Positions 50,419 to 59,577 are shown, numbered from the stretch's first letter. The stretch: DNA of 64,000 nt from Micromonospora ureilytica (GCF_015751765.1 NZ_JADOTX010000001.1:5084001-5148000), one strand, 5' to 3'. Translations and numbers: made by a program. Notes: generated from the sequence alone by a model not told the origin.

Positions 50419-50739
50419 TCAGAGCGGCAGCTGGATGCCGCCGCGGTTGGTGCCGGCCACCCGGCTGGCCACGTCGTCGTCGGACACGTCGTACTGCCGA
50501 CCGGCGGTGCGGATCGCACCGGCGGTCTCCCGCAGCGCGCGGTGCAGCGCGGCCTGGTCCTGTGACCACTGCTGCTTGACCTGCTCGAACGACCGGCCAC
50601 CAGCGCCACGCCAGGCCTGCTGCAACACCTCCAGCTCGGCCAGCAGGCCGGTCAGCATGGACTGCAACGACTGGTCCACCTGCTCGAACTTCGCGGCGGT
50701 CTGCTGCATCACTGCGGCTTCTGCCTTGGTTTGGGACAC
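50419..50739 (-). CDS. WXG100 (ESAT-6-like) protein, first of the pair
   Basis: A 106-residue protein of the ESAT-6/CFP-10 family. VSQTKAEAAVMQQTAAKFEQ forms the first helix, the turn is VLQQAWRGAGGRSFEQVKQQ (WxG), and the second helix ends at RQYDVSDDDVASRV, where YDVSDD fits the YxxxD/E secretion motif. GTG 50739 is chosen as the family start; GAGG is about 11 bases upstream. An in-frame extension to 50838 has no helical pattern. It should dimerise with the downstream WXG100 protein. Confidence 0.9.
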   Translation of the reverse strand: MSQTKAEAAVMQQTAAKFEQVDQSLQSMLTGLLAELEVLQQAWRGAGGRSFEQVKQQWSQDQAALHRALRETAGAIRTAGRQYDVSDDDVASRVAGTNRGGIQLPL

Positions 50740-51028
50740 CCGGACGTCACCTCGTCTCTCGGATCGAACCTGGCCGTCGACGCGCCCACCCTGGGGAGAC
50801 GCGTCGTCGCTTGGCCCGGTCGTCGAGCACTGAGACACGGGTCAGCGAAGGGCTTCGTGGCTGACGGTAGCGACCTCGTAGCGGTTCTGCTACCCCACGG
50901 GCTTCCCCTGTGGACAACCGGGACGGCCATCGGTCGCTTACGATGTGCCGCAGCCACGTCGCGGCGTGTGACGGGCCGTCAGAGGCGGCCGGCCGCCCGA
51001 CCCGGTCCCCACTGGTCGAGGAGGCACG

Positions 51029-52984
51029 GTGCCGGCGATCACCACCGGAGGGCCGCATCCACCGACGGTCGGGCCCGAGGCAGGCGCCTCCGCACGAGCG
51101 ATCGGGCCGGGCCGACCCACCGACCACGACCCGGGGTCGGCCGATCAGCGCATCCCCCGTCGCCGATCACCGGTGGACCGGTGGGTCACAGTCGGCCGTC
51201 GCGCCGGCGCCGCAGTACGAGCCGGCCAACTGGTCACCGCGCAGGTCGCGGCGGCGCTCGTCCTCGTCGCCCTCGGCCGACCCGCACCTGTCGTCGCGGT
51301 GGCCGTACTGGTGGCCGTGCTGCTGGTGGCGGCCGCCTGGGTGCCGGTTCGGGGGCGCTGGCTCTTCGAGTGGCTGGGCACCGCAATCGGGCACCTCACC
51401 CGCCGGCGGGCGCTGACCGGGCCGGCCGGAGCGGCCGAACTGCTCGACCTGGTCGCCCCGGGCACCGTCGTCCGCTCGACCGAGCTGACCGGCGGGCCGG
51501 CGGCCGTCCTGGAGGACACCACGGGCATGGTCGCGCTCCTGGAGCTCGGCGACCCCGGTGATCTGCTCGGTGACGCGTCCCAGGCGATCCCCGCCCCGGC
51601 CGCGTTGCTCCCCCCGACCGGGCCGGACCAACCGCCGCTGCTGGTCCAACTTCTGCTCGCCGGTGCACCGGCGCCGGTGCCGAGCGCCGGTGGCACTGTC
51701 GGCACGTCGTACCGGCAGCTCACCGACGGGCGTCTCGCCGGGCGCGAACGGGCGGTGGTGGCGATTCGGGTGCTGCGGGTGAACGGTTGGTCCGAGGAGG
51801 ACCTACGCCGCGTACTCGCCGGCACGGTCCGTCGGATCGTCCGGCGGCTCGGGCCGTTGGCCGCGCGGCCACTCGGGGTGCCCGCGGCGCTGCGGGTCCT
51901 GGGCGAGCTGGCCCACCACGACGGCGAACCGGTCCGGGAGTCCTGGTCGACGATCCGGTCCGGCACCCTGGTCCAGGCCACCTTCCGACTGGTCCGGTGG
52001 CCCGACGCGGGGGGTGCGGCCGGACGCCGGCTGGTGCCCCGCCTGCTCGCGCTGCCGGCGACGGCCACGACGGTGTCGATGTGCGCGGGCCCGTCGCCGA
52101 CGATGACGACGACGTCGGGTCCGCCGACGGCCAACGGAGCACCGACCGAGCTGACCGTACGCCTGGCGGCCGGGACGGCGACCGAGCTGGCGGTGGCCAC
52201 CGAGGCGCTGATCCGCCTGGTGACCGACCTGGGCGGAAAGCTGCGACGGCTCGACGGCGCCCACCTGGGCGGGCTGGCCGCCACGCTGCCGTTGGCGCTG
52301 ACGGCGCCCGGGGCACAGCCCCGTCCACTGTCGGCCGGGGCGCAGCCCAGCGCGGCGGCGGACGACTGGGAGTTGTCCCTGGGCGACGCGGGAATGCTGG
52401 TCGGCACCAACCGGCACGGTCGAGCCGTCACCGTGCGACTGTTCCGGCCGGAGAGCACCCGCGTGCTGCTGGTCGGCGGGGTGCGCGCAGCCCAACTGGT
52501 GGCCCTGCGCGCGCTGGCGCTCGGTGCCCTGGTGGTGGTGCAGACCGCCCGGCCACGGGCCTGGGAGCCGTTCGTCCGGGGGGTTGGCGCGCCGGGCGCG
52601 ATCCCGTTGCTCCCGCCCGGGCGGGCGGTCGCCGACGGGATCGGCACCGCGCTGCGTCCGTTGCTGCTGATCGTCGACGCCGGGCCGGTGGCGGCCGAGG
52701 CGGCGCCGGGCCCGCCGTGGCGGGCCACCCTTGTGGTACGAGACGAGCTGACCCCGGCCGATGTGGACGCGTTGAGCCGCGCCGACCTGGCATTGCTGCA
52801 GCCGTTGACCTCCGCCGAGGCCACCCTTGCCGGAGCCGCGTTGGGGCTGGGCGGCTCGGCCGAGTGGCTGACCCGGATCCGCGAGGACATGGTGGCCGTG
52901 GTCAACCGTCGGGCGCTGCGCTGGGCGCTGCTCTCCCCCACTCCGATCGAGGCACAACTGATCGGGCCGCCGACCCGCCGTTGA
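51029..52984 (+). CDS. eccE: Type VII secretion membrane protein EccE
   Basis: A 651-residue membrane subunit at the rim of the T7SS complex. The N-terminal region has two adjacent membrane helices (VTAQVAAALVLVALG, VVAVAVLVAVLLVAAAWVPV) followed by WLFEWLGTAIGHLTRRR. A large soluble domain follows (GTSYRQLTDGRLAGRERAVV, LTDLGGKLRRLDGAHLGGLA), as in actinobacterial EccE. It is longer than mycobacterial EccE (about 400-460 residues), mainly in the C-terminal part. GTG 51029 has GAGGAGG 5 bases upstream. It is divergent from the WXG100 pair. EccB, EccC and EccD are not in the window. Confidence 0.85.
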   Translation: MPAITTGGPHPPTVGPEAGASARAIGPGRPTDHDPGSADQRIPRRRSPVDRWVTVGRRAGAAVRAGQLVTAQVAAALVLVALGRPAPVVAVAVLVAVLLVAAAWVPVRGRWLFEWLGTAIGHLTRRRALTGPAGAAELLDLVAPGTVVRSTELTGGPAAVLEDTTGMVALLELGDPGDLLGDASQAIPAPAALLPPTGPDQPPLLVQLLLAGAPAPVPSAGGTVGTSYRQLTDGRLAGRERAVVAIRVLRVNGWSEEDLRRVLAGTVRRIVRRLGPLAARPLGVPAALRVLGELAHHDGEPVRESWSTIRSGTLVQATFRLVRWPDAGGAAGRRLVPRLLALPATATTVSMCAGPSPTMTTTSGPPTANGAPTELTVRLAAGTATELAVATEALIRLVTDLGGKLRRLDGAHLGGLAATLPLALTAPGAQPRPLSAGAQPSAAADDWELSLGDAGMLVGTNRHGRAVTVRLFRPESTRVLLVGGVRAAQLVALRALALGALVVVQTARPRAWEPFVRGVGAPGAIPLLPPGRAVADGIGTALRPLLLIVDAGPVAAEAAPGPPWRATLVVRDELTPADVDALSRADLALLQPLTSAEATLAGAALGLGGSAEWLTRIREDMVAVVNRRALRWALLSPTPIEAQLIGPPTRR

Positions 52985-53044
52985 TCCACCAGATGGCCGG
53001 CTGCCGGGTTACGCCGGTGCGTGGTCCGTGGCACGATCCCCGCC

Positions 53045-53431
53045 ATGGGTTTTCTGAAAGGTCTGCTGATTCGGCTGGCCAGCACAGCTCTGGCTTTCTG
53101 GCTGGCCACGCTCCTCATCCCGGGCATCTCCCTGGATTCGAACTCGGCCACCGAAACGGTGACCACGCTGCTCCTGGTGGCGGTGATCTTCGGTGTGGTC
53201 AACGCGGTTCTCCAGCCGATCATCAAGACCGTCGGCTGTGGCTTCTACCTGCTGACCCTGGGCCTCATCGCCCTGGTGGTGAACGGGCTGCTGTTCCTCC
53301 TCACGAGCTGGATCGCCGACCAGGCCGGGCTGCCGTTTGAGGTGGACGGTTTCTGGCCGGCAGCCGTGCTCGGTGCCCTCTTCGTGAGCATCGTGACCTG
53401 GATCCTCGGCGCCGTCCTCGACCGGGACTGA
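53045..53431 (+). CDS. Phage-holin-family 4TM membrane protein
   Basis: A 128-residue integral membrane protein with four helices: LKGLLIRLASTALAFWLATL, TVTTLLLVAVIFGVVNAVLQ, FYLLTLGLIALVVNGLLFLL and AAVLGALFVSIVTWILGAVL. The pattern NAVLQPI followed by a Gly-rich helix and LTLGLIALVVNGLLF is the hallmark of the phage_holin_4/YvlD-like family, which is widespread in bacterial chromosomes and not phage-derived. The function is unknown, possibly in the envelope stress response. ATG 53045 begins the first helix; no ribosome site is clear. Confidence 0.82.
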   Translation: MGFLKGLLIRLASTALAFWLATLLIPGISLDSNSATETVTTLLLVAVIFGVVNAVLQPIIKTVGCGFYLLTLGLIALVVNGLLFLLTSWIADQAGLPFEVDGFWPAAVLGALFVSIVTWILGAVLDRD

Positions 53432-53547
53432 CCGCCGACCAGCCAGCACCGACCCGGTCCGTCCGGGGCTCCGACCTCGGCCGGGGCCCCGGCGGGCCGA
53501 TGACCAGAATCCGGGAATGTGACGGCCAGACCGCCCGCCTCGGCGGT

Positions 53548-53553
53548 TAGCGT
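53548..53553 (+). promoter_or_regulatory. Putative -10 element for a leaderless start
   Basis: TAGCGT ends 6 bases before the ATG at 53560; identical box and spacing to the one at 4010-4015. Confidence 0.5.
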
Positions 53554-53559
53554 CGCGGC

Positions 53560-54057
53560 ATGTTCTCGCTTACCTATTCCGACGGTCACCTGCTCAGCAC
53601 CGATCCGGCGCGGATCGATCTGGACCTGGTGCACCACTGGTTGTCCACCGACGCGTACTGGGCGCTCGGACGGGACCGGGAAACCACCGAGCGGTCGTTC
53701 GCCGGCTCACTGCCGTTCGGCATCTACCGGCCGGAGGACGGCCGACAGGTCGCGGTGGCCCGGGTGGTCACGGACGGTGCCACCTTCGCCTGGCTCTGCG
53801 ACGTGTACGTCGACCGGGCCGCCCGGGGTCGCGGGCTGGGCGGGTGGCTGGCCGGCGCGGTCCGCGACCACCTGGACGAGCTGGGCGTACGCCGGATCCT
53901 GCTCTGCACCAACGACGCCCACCAGGTGTACGCGGGGGTGGGCTTCACCCCGCTGGACGCGCCGCAACGGTGGATGCAGCTGGACCGGCGGACCCCGGTG
54001 ACCCCGATCACCGGAAAGGAACAAAGCAGCACTACGCCCCTTACGGTGGAGGCGTGA
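53560..54057 (+). CDS. GNAT-family N-acetyltransferase
   Basis: A 165-residue acetyl-CoA-dependent acetyltransferase. VARVVTDGATFAWLCDVYVD is the central strand, and DRAARGRGLGGWLAGAVRDH holds the acetyl-CoA pyrophosphate loop (RGRGLGG). HQVYAGVGFTPLDAPQRWMQ is the C-terminal motif with the Tyr common to the family. The acceptor is unknown. The stop overlaps the rarD GTG (GTGA), so the two are co-translated, although a functional link is not evident. A leaderless start is likely. Confidence 0.87.
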   Translation: MFSLTYSDGHLLSTDPARIDLDLVHHWLSTDAYWALGRDRETTERSFAGSLPFGIYRPEDGRQVAVARVVTDGATFAWLCDVYVDRAARGRGLGGWLAGAVRDHLDELGVRRILLCTNDAHQVYAGVGFTPLDAPQRWMQLDRRTPVTPITGKEQSSTTPLTVEA

Positions 54058-54980
54058 CGCCACTCCGCCTGGGATACCTCTACGGCCTCGGCGCGTACCT
54101 GCTCTGGGGTTTCTTTCCGCTCTACCTGAAGTTGCTGCGACCCGCCGGCCCGCTGGAGATCCTGGCCCACCGGATCGTCTGGTCGGTGGTCTTCGTGGCC
54201 CTGCTGCTGGCGGCGCTGCGCAACGTCGGTTTCCTGCGGGCGCTGCTACGCCGCCCCTGGGCGGTGGCGGGCATCGTCGCCGCCGCCGCGCTGATCGCTG
54301 TCAACTGGGGCACCTACATCTACGGGGTCAACTCCGACCGGGTGGTGGAGACCGCGCTCGGCTACTTCATCAACCCGCTGGTCGTCGTGCTGCTCGGGGT
54401 GACTGTGCTGCGGGAGCGGCTCCGCCCGGCGCAGTGGGTGGCGCTGGGGATCGGCGCGTCGGCGGTCGCGGTGCTCACCGTGGACTACGGCCGGCTGCCC
54501 TGGTTGGCGTTGACGCTGGCGTTCAGCTTCGCCGGCTACGGCCTGGTCAAGAAGCGGCTCGGGCTACCGGCCGCGGAGGGGCTCTTCGTCGAGTCGGCGG
54601 TGTTGGCGTTGCCGGCTCTGGGCTACCTGGCGTGGCTGACGGCGAAGTCCGACCTGGCCTTCGGGCACGTGTCAGCCGGACACACCGCGCTGCTGGTGCT
54701 GGCCGGCGCGGCCACGGCGATTCCGCTGCTGCTGTTCGCCGGGGCGGCCAACCGGCTGCCCCTGAGCAGCCTCGGCATGGTCCAGTACCTGGCGCCGATC
54801 CTCCAGCTCGGATGCGGTGTGCTGATCTTCCACGAGCCGATGCCGCCGGCCCGCCTGGCCGGCTTCGCACTGGTCTGGCTGGCCCTGATCGTCTTCACCG
54901 CCGACGCCGTCCGAACCTCCCGCCGCACCCGCCAGTCGCGCCAACCCACCCCCGTCCCGACCCCTCTCCCCACCCCCTGA
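54054..54980 (+). CDS. rarD: EamA-family transporter RarD
   Basis: A 308-residue, ten-helix drug/metabolite transporter. MTPLRLGYLYGLGAYLLWGF begins with the first helix and the second reads ILAHRIVWSVVFVALLL. The family motif NWGTYIYGVNSDRVVETALG continues as YFINPLVVVLLG, characteristic of RarD, and the C-terminal half carries AAATAIPLLLFAGAANRLPL-type helices. In some bacteria it is linked to chloramphenicol sensitivity. GTG 54054 overlaps the GNAT stop and has GGAGG close by. The C-terminal tail is a Pro/Thr-rich cytoplasmic extension. The palindrome at 54983 follows the stop immediately. Confidence 0.88.
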   Translation: MTPLRLGYLYGLGAYLLWGFFPLYLKLLRPAGPLEILAHRIVWSVVFVALLLAALRNVGFLRALLRRPWAVAGIVAAAALIAVNWGTYIYGVNSDRVVETALGYFINPLVVVLLGVTVLRERLRPAQWVALGIGASAVAVLTVDYGRLPWLALTLAFSFAGYGLVKKRLGLPAAEGLFVESAVLALPALGYLAWLTAKSDLAFGHVSAGHTALLVLAGAATAIPLLLFAGAANRLPLSSLGMVQYLAPILQLGCGVLIFHEPMPPARLAGFALVWLALIVFTADAVRTSRRTRQSRQPTPVPTPLPTP

Positions 54981-54982
54981 CC

Positions 54983-55057
54983 CCGCGATCTTGCAGTTTC
55001 GGTGGTCGATATGCCGGCCACGCCCCTTATGGAAGGGCAGAAAGTGCAAGATCGCGG
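54983..55057. repeat. Long palindrome with GATCTTG arms, convergent terminator
   Basis: Perfect 13-base arms CCGCGATCTTGCA (54983-54995) and complement (55045-55057), extended by TTTC/GAAA after one mismatch. It lies between rarD and the leftward anti-sigma gene and shares GATCTTG with the palindromes at 7430 and 8499. Confidence 0.75.
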
Positions 55058-55080
55058 AGGGCCGAGGTGGGGTGGGTGGG

Positions 55081-55797
55081 TTAGGGGACGGCGTAGGTGA
55101 GGAGGGGGGTGCCGTCGGCCTTCTGCAGCTCCACGCTGACCAACTCGGCGTCGGTGAACCTGGTGGCGCCGGTGAACCTGAGGTCGTCGCCGGGGGCCGC
55201 CAGCCAGGAGCCGATCTGCTCGGTGGCGCCGTTCGGGCCCCGCGCCACCAGCCGGAACGGGTACGCCTTGCCGTAGCTCGTCCGCGCGTCGTACCCGCAG
55301 CGCATGGTCACCTCGGTGCCCCACTTGGTGCCGGTGAGCCCGAGGTCGGCGTGCACCGGCCCGGCCGCGGCCACCGGTCGCATGGCGACCATCGACACCG
55401 GCGGGGCCTGGTTGCCCTGCGCGCCGGGCGGCCGGGAGGGGCTGACCGGTCGAGGCAGCGCCACGGCGGTGCCCACGCCGACCAGCACCGCCAGCCCGGC
55501 GGCGGCCAGTGTGGTCAGTGCGTACCGTCGCCGGTCCGCGGAGCGTTCCCGACGACGGCGGTGGCGGGCCTCGTCGAGCAGCGCGGGCACCCGGGGCGGG
55601 GCCGGCGGCGGCAGGATCTGCTCCAACCCCGCCGGGTCGAGGCGCCCGAGCAACCCGGGCAGGACGGCGATCTCGGCGACCGCCTCCCGGCACGAGGCGC
55701 AACCGCCGAGGTGCCGCTCGTAGGCCGCCCGCTCGGCCGGGGCCAGGGCACCAAGCACGTACGCGCCGTCGTCGTACGCGAACTCGCACCCGGTCAT
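55081..55797 (-). CDS. Zinc-finger anti-sigma factor (zf-HC2)
   Basis: A 238-residue membrane anti-sigma factor. The N-terminal zinc motif is ERHLGGCASCREAVAEIAVL (HxxxCxxC), which holds the sigma factor at the membrane. One helix follows (ALTTLAAAGLAVLVGVGTAV). The extracellular part (VHADLGLTGTKWGTEVTMRC and GYDARTSYGKAYPFRLVARG) resembles the RskA-type domain. The ATG overlaps the sigma stop by four bases (ATGA). Release of sigma probably needs redox change at the Cys pair or proteolysis; neither is shown by sequence. Confidence 0.88.
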   Translation of the reverse strand: MTGCEFAYDDGAYVLGALAPAERAAYERHLGGCASCREAVAEIAVLPGLLGRLDPAGLEQILPPPAPPRVPALLDEARHRRRRERSADRRRYALTTLAAAGLAVLVGVGTAVALPRPVSPSRPPGAQGNQAPPVSMVAMRPVAAAGPVHADLGLTGTKWGTEVTMRCGYDARTSYGKAYPFRLVARGPNGATEQIGSWLAAPGDDLRFTGATRFTDAELVSVELQKADGTPLLTYAVP

Positions 55798-56372
55798 CCC
55801 GTCACCCCCATCTCGGCCAGGACCAACCGTAGAGACCGCAGCGCGTAGTGGGTGCGGGATTTCACGGTCCCTGGCGGTACGCCCAGGCGGGACGCCGCCT
55901 CGGCCACTGACCGCCCCTGGTAGAAGCACTCGACAAGCACTTCCCGGTGGGTCGGGCTGAGCCGGTTCAGCGCCTCGGCGACGGTCCACGCCTCCACCGC
56001 CCGTTCCGCCTCGTCGATCACCTCGGGCGGTTCGGGCAGATCGTCGGTGAACACCTCGCCGACCCGGGTGGATCGCCGCCGCCAGGCGTCGATGGCCAGG
56101 TTGCGGGCGGTGGTGAACAGCCAGGACCGCACCGATCCGCGCCTCGGGTCGAGTGACTCCGGATGTCGCCAGGCCCGCAGCAGCGTCTCCTGTACCAGGT
56201 CCTCGGCCCGCTGCCGGTCCCCGTTGACCAGCCGCAGGGCATGGGCGTACAGCGCCTCCGCGTGCTCGTCGTGCAGCGCGCGCAGCAGTTGGGCGTCGTG
56301 GTCGCTGATGGCGGTCTCCTCGCTTCCGGCGCGCGTCCGGCGGTGCGTCCGCTCGGGAATACGTGCGGTCAC
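55794..56372 (-). CDS. ECF RNA polymerase sigma factor
   Basis: A 192-residue sigma factor of the RpoE/SigL-like group. Region 2 reads LYAHALRLVNGDRQRAEDLV, then QETLLRAWRHPESLDPRRGS and VRSWLFTTARNLAIDAWRRR. Region 4 reads LNRLSPTHREVLVECFYQGR, then SVAEAASRLGVPPGTVKSRT. The anti-sigma gene overlaps downstream, so the pair forms a standard stress module. GTG 56372 lacks a ribosome site; the start could also lie nearer to the conserved AISDHDAQ. Promoter targets are unknown. Next to it, a PhoX-type gene reads rightward. Confidence 0.9.
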   Translation of the reverse strand: MTARIPERTHRRTRAGSEETAISDHDAQLLRALHDEHAEALYAHALRLVNGDRQRAEDLVQETLLRAWRHPESLDPRRGSVRSWLFTTARNLAIDAWRRRSTRVGEVFTDDLPEPPEVIDEAERAVEAWTVAEALNRLSPTHREVLVECFYQGRSVAEAASRLGVPPGTVKSRTHYALRSLRLVLAEMGVTG

Positions 56373-56536
56373 GCCGATCGGTTCAGCCCGAGGTCAGACC
56401 GGTTGCGTGGTGGTCGCCGCCCACGAAGGTGTTCATGCCCGGTTCACATCGCGGCTGACGTGCGCTCACCACGTCCTCCTAGCGTCCGGCTGGTACGCCG
56501 CCTGTCGTGTCACCGACTTCTCTGGAGGCCTCCCCC

Positions 56537-58663
56537 ATGAGCGACCGTCCCCGGCTGCTCCCCCTGTTGAACGGCGCCCGTCATGGCACCCGTGACGCCA
56601 TGACCTGTCTGTACCGGTGCGGAAACGCGTGTGACCACCCGGTGCCGAACACCTCCGACAACGCGTACTTCGGTGATGTGGTGAACGCCGAGGTTTCGCG
56701 GCGTGGCGTGGTGCGGGCCGGCGCGGTCGGCGCGCTGGTGCTCGGTTTCGGCGGCGCTGCGGCCGGTGCGCTCGCCGGCGCGGCCCCGGCAGTGGCGGCC
56801 CCGACCACCCCGGACGTCCCGGAGGCCTTCGGTTTCGGCCGTCCCAGCACCGGGGTCGGCAGCGGCGCGCTGACCTTCAAGCCGATCCCACCGAACAAGT
56901 TGGACACCCTTGTCGTGCCGAACGGCTACGACCACGCCGTGGTGATCAAGTGGGGTGACCCGGTGCTGCCGGGCGCCCCGGAGTTCGACCTGCGTCACCA
57001 GACCGCCGCCGCGCAGTCCAAGCAGTTCGGTTACAACAACGACTTCGTGGGCGTGCTGCCGCTGGACAAGCAGGGCAAGCGGGCGCTGCTCGTGGTCAAC
57101 CACGAGTACACGAACGAGGACCTGATGTTCCCGGGCTTCCCCGGCCTGGACGGGCTCTCCGTGGAGCAGCTGCGCACCGCCATGGCCGCGCACGGCATGT
57201 CAGTGGTGGAGCTTGAGCGGGTCGCCGGCACCGGGCAGTGGAAGCCGGTCGACAAGGGCCCGCGGCCGTACAACCGGCGGGTCACCGCGCTGAGCACCAA
57301 GTTCGACCTGACCGGTCCGGCCGCCGGCTCGGCCTGGCTGAAGACCGCCGCCGACCCCAGGGGCCGCACGGTCGTCGGCACGCTCAACAACTGCGCCGGT
57401 GGCGTGACCCCGTGGGGCACTGTGCTCTCCGGCGAGGAGAACTTCAACCAGTACTTCGTGGGCGCCGACGCCGCCCCGGCCGAGCTGAAGCCGAAGCTGG
57501 ACCGTTACGGCATCAGCACCGCCAGCCGCTACCCCAGCGGCAGCCGCAAGTGGGAGCGCGCGGACGAGCGCTTCGACCTGGCGAAGCACCCCAACGAGGC
57601 ACACCGGTTCGGTTGGGTCGTCGAGATCGACCCGTTCGACCCGGAGAGCCGTCCGCGCAAGCACACCGCGATGGGCCGGTTCAAGCACGAGGGCGCCAAC
57701 GTGATCGTCGCGAAGGACGGCCACGTGGTCGCGTACATGGGCGACGACGAGCGGTTCGACTACCTCTACAAGTTCGTCTCGGACAAGAAGTTCATGAAGG
57801 GCAACTCCTGGGCTGCCCGCAAGCACAACCTGACGCTGCTGGAGTCCGGCACGCTCTACGTGGCGAAGCTCGACCAGACCAGCGCCGCCGAGATCGACGG
57901 CTCGGGCAAGCTCCCCACCGACGGCGCGTTCAACGGCCGGGGTCGCTGGATCAGGCTGGTCAGCGGCAACCGGTCGTTCGTCGACGGGATGACCGCCGCG
58001 GACGTGCTCACCTTCACCCGGCTCGCCGGCGACAAGGTCGGCGCGACCAAGATGGACCGCCCCGAGGACGTCGAGCCGAGCCTGCTCACCGGCAAGGTGT
58101 ACGTGGCGCTGACCAACAACACCAACCGTGGTGTCGGCAGCAACCCGAAGGCGGACGAGGCCAACCCGCGCAACGCCAACAAGCACGGGCAGATCCTGGA
58201 GCTGGTCGAGGATCGCAACGACAACGCCGCGGAGACCTTCGCCTGGTCGCTGCCGATCGTCTGCGGCGACCCGACCGACCAGTCCACCTTCTTCGCCGGG
58301 TACGACAAGACCAAGGTCTCCCCGATCTCCTGCCCGGACAACGTCGCCTTCGACGCCACCGGCAACCTCTGGATCTCCACCGACGGCAACGCGCTGGGCA
58401 GCAACGACGGCCTGTTCGCCGTCGCGGTGGAGGGCCCGGAGCGGGGTCACCTCAAGCAGTTCCTGACCGTGCCGCTCGGCGCGGAGACCTGCGGCCCGTT
58501 CATCACCGGCGACAACCGCTCGGTCTTCGTCGCGGTGCAGCACCCGGGCGAGATCACCGGGGGCTCGGTGGAGAACCCGGCTTCGAACTGGCCGGACGGC
58601 GACTACGCCAAGCCGGGCGTGGTGGTCACCTGGCGCCTCGACGGCGGCCCGGTGGGCAGCTGA
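56537..58663 (+). CDS. PhoX-type DUF839 phosphatase, Tat-exported
   Basis: A 708-residue protein of the PhoX/DUF839 family, calcium- and iron-dependent alkaline phosphatases. The first about 50 residues (CLYRCGNACDHPVPNTSDNA) are a conserved extension in actinobacterial members. The twin-arginine signal SRRGVVRAGAVGALVLGFGG follows. Catalytic-domain motifs include RALLVVNHEYTNEDLMFPGF, NNCAGGVTPWGTVLSGEENF and MDRPEDVEPSLLTGKVYVAL, the last matching the DxEP-type signature. The enzyme is secreted and would release phosphate from esters. ATG 56537 has GGAGG about 8 bases upstream. It is separated from the IclR gene by two terminator palindromes. Confidence 0.9.
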   Translation: MSDRPRLLPLLNGARHGTRDAMTCLYRCGNACDHPVPNTSDNAYFGDVVNAEVSRRGVVRAGAVGALVLGFGGAAAGALAGAAPAVAAPTTPDVPEAFGFGRPSTGVGSGALTFKPIPPNKLDTLVVPNGYDHAVVIKWGDPVLPGAPEFDLRHQTAAAQSKQFGYNNDFVGVLPLDKQGKRALLVVNHEYTNEDLMFPGFPGLDGLSVEQLRTAMAAHGMSVVELERVAGTGQWKPVDKGPRPYNRRVTALSTKFDLTGPAAGSAWLKTAADPRGRTVVGTLNNCAGGVTPWGTVLSGEENFNQYFVGADAAPAELKPKLDRYGISTASRYPSGSRKWERADERFDLAKHPNEAHRFGWVVEIDPFDPESRPRKHTAMGRFKHEGANVIVAKDGHVVAYMGDDERFDYLYKFVSDKKFMKGNSWAARKHNLTLLESGTLYVAKLDQTSAAEIDGSGKLPTDGAFNGRGRWIRLVSGNRSFVDGMTAADVLTFTRLAGDKVGATKMDRPEDVEPSLLTGKVYVALTNNTNRGVGSNPKADEANPRNANKHGQILELVEDRNDNAAETFAWSLPIVCGDPTDQSTFFAGYDKTKVSPISCPDNVAFDATGNLWISTDGNALGSNDGLFAVAVEGPERGHLKQFLTVPLGAETCGPFITGDNRSVFVAVQHPGEITGGSVENPASNWPDGDYAKPGVVVTWRLDGGPVGS

Positions 58664-58693
58664 GCGGCCGATAGCCCCCGCTGACGTTGCTCC

Positions 58694-58754
58694 GGCGGTC
58701 CGGCGCCGGACCGCCCCGAGAGGCCCTCTCCCAGCCCGGGAGAGGGCCTCTCGG
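58694..58754. terminator. Double convergent terminator
   Basis: A perfect 22-base palindrome (58694-58715) is followed at once by 17-base arms (58716-58732 and 58738-58754) around agccc. Together they terminate phoX from one side and the IclR gene from the other. Confidence 0.88.
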
Positions 58755-58757
58755 CGG

Positions 58758-59540
58758 TCAGTTGTCGGAGGCGATGCCGTCGGCCACGCTGCGGGCCACG
58801 GTGAGCAGCTTGGCGCGTACCACCCGGGCGGAGGTCATCATCTCGCTGGCCGGCAACGCGCAGGCCAGCACGACCCGGCGTTCCATGTCCTTGTCCGGCG
58901 CGACGAGCACCGCCGCGCAGGCCACCCCCTGCCGGAACTGCCCCATCTCCAACTGCATGCCTCGCCGGTCACCGGCGGCCAGGTCGGCCTCGAAACTCTC
59001 GGTGGTGGTCAGCGTGGCGGTGGTGAACGGGCGCATGCCGTACTCGCGGAGATAGCGGTAGCGCTGGTCGGTCGTGAGGGTGGCGAGGAGCGACTTGCCG
59101 AGAGCTGTCGCGTGCGCCCCCTCGTCGAAGCCGGGGACCAGGTCCTCCAGGTAGGGCGAGCGGTGCCCCTCGGCGACCGCCGTGAGGGCCACCTGACCGC
59201 CCACGAACCGACCGAGGTAGTGGCTGTAGCCGGTGTCCAGGGCGGCCCGCCGCAGCGTCTCACCGACCGCCGGCGGGCCCCGGAACGCCGTCACCAGCTC
59301 CCGGTACCGGTCGGCCACCTCCAACCCCACGATGTACGTGCCGTCCTCGCGACGGATCACGTAGCCCTCGTACGCGAGGGTGCGGACCAGGTGGTAGGTG
59401 GTGGCCACGGTCAGCTCGCAGCGCCGGGCGATCTGCTTCACGGTCAGGCCCTTCGGGGCGCGACCGACCGACTCCAGCACCCGTAGCGCTCGGGACACGC
59501 TGCGAATCAGGTCCGAAGGTTCTGCCAAGGGGTCGCGCAC
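58758..59540 (-). CDS. IclR-family transcriptional regulator
   Basis: A 260-residue regulator. The N-terminal winged helix is RSVSRALRVLESVGRAPKGL, then TVKQIARRCELTVATTYHLV and RTLAYEGYVIRR. The C-terminal effector domain contains GHRSPYLEDLVPGFDEGAHA, then TALGKSLLATLTTDQRYRYL, the usual IclR ligand pocket region. Effectors of the family are often small aromatic or organic acids. GTG 59540 has GGAGG 5 bases upstream, better than GTG 59546. It is divergent from an MFS transporter, with the inverted repeat at 59578-59603 between, so control of that transporter is likely. Confidence 0.88.
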   Translation of the reverse strand: MRDPLAEPSDLIRSVSRALRVLESVGRAPKGLTVKQIARRCELTVATTYHLVRTLAYEGYVIRREDGTYIVGLEVADRYRELVTAFRGPPAVGETLRRAALDTGYSHYLGRFVGGQVALTAVAEGHRSPYLEDLVPGFDEGAHATALGKSLLATLTTDQRYRYLREYGMRPFTTATLTTTESFEADLAAGDRRGMQLEMGQFRQGVACAAVLVAPDKDMERRVVLACALPASEMMTSARVVRAKLLTVARSVADGIASDN

Positions 59541-59577
59541 AACCACCTCCGCCGCCGGGGACTTACACCATATGAAA

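Noticed and set aside
53045-53431. Prophage signal from the holin-family protein
   Set aside because: The family is a common chromosomal membrane protein; no other phage gene is near.
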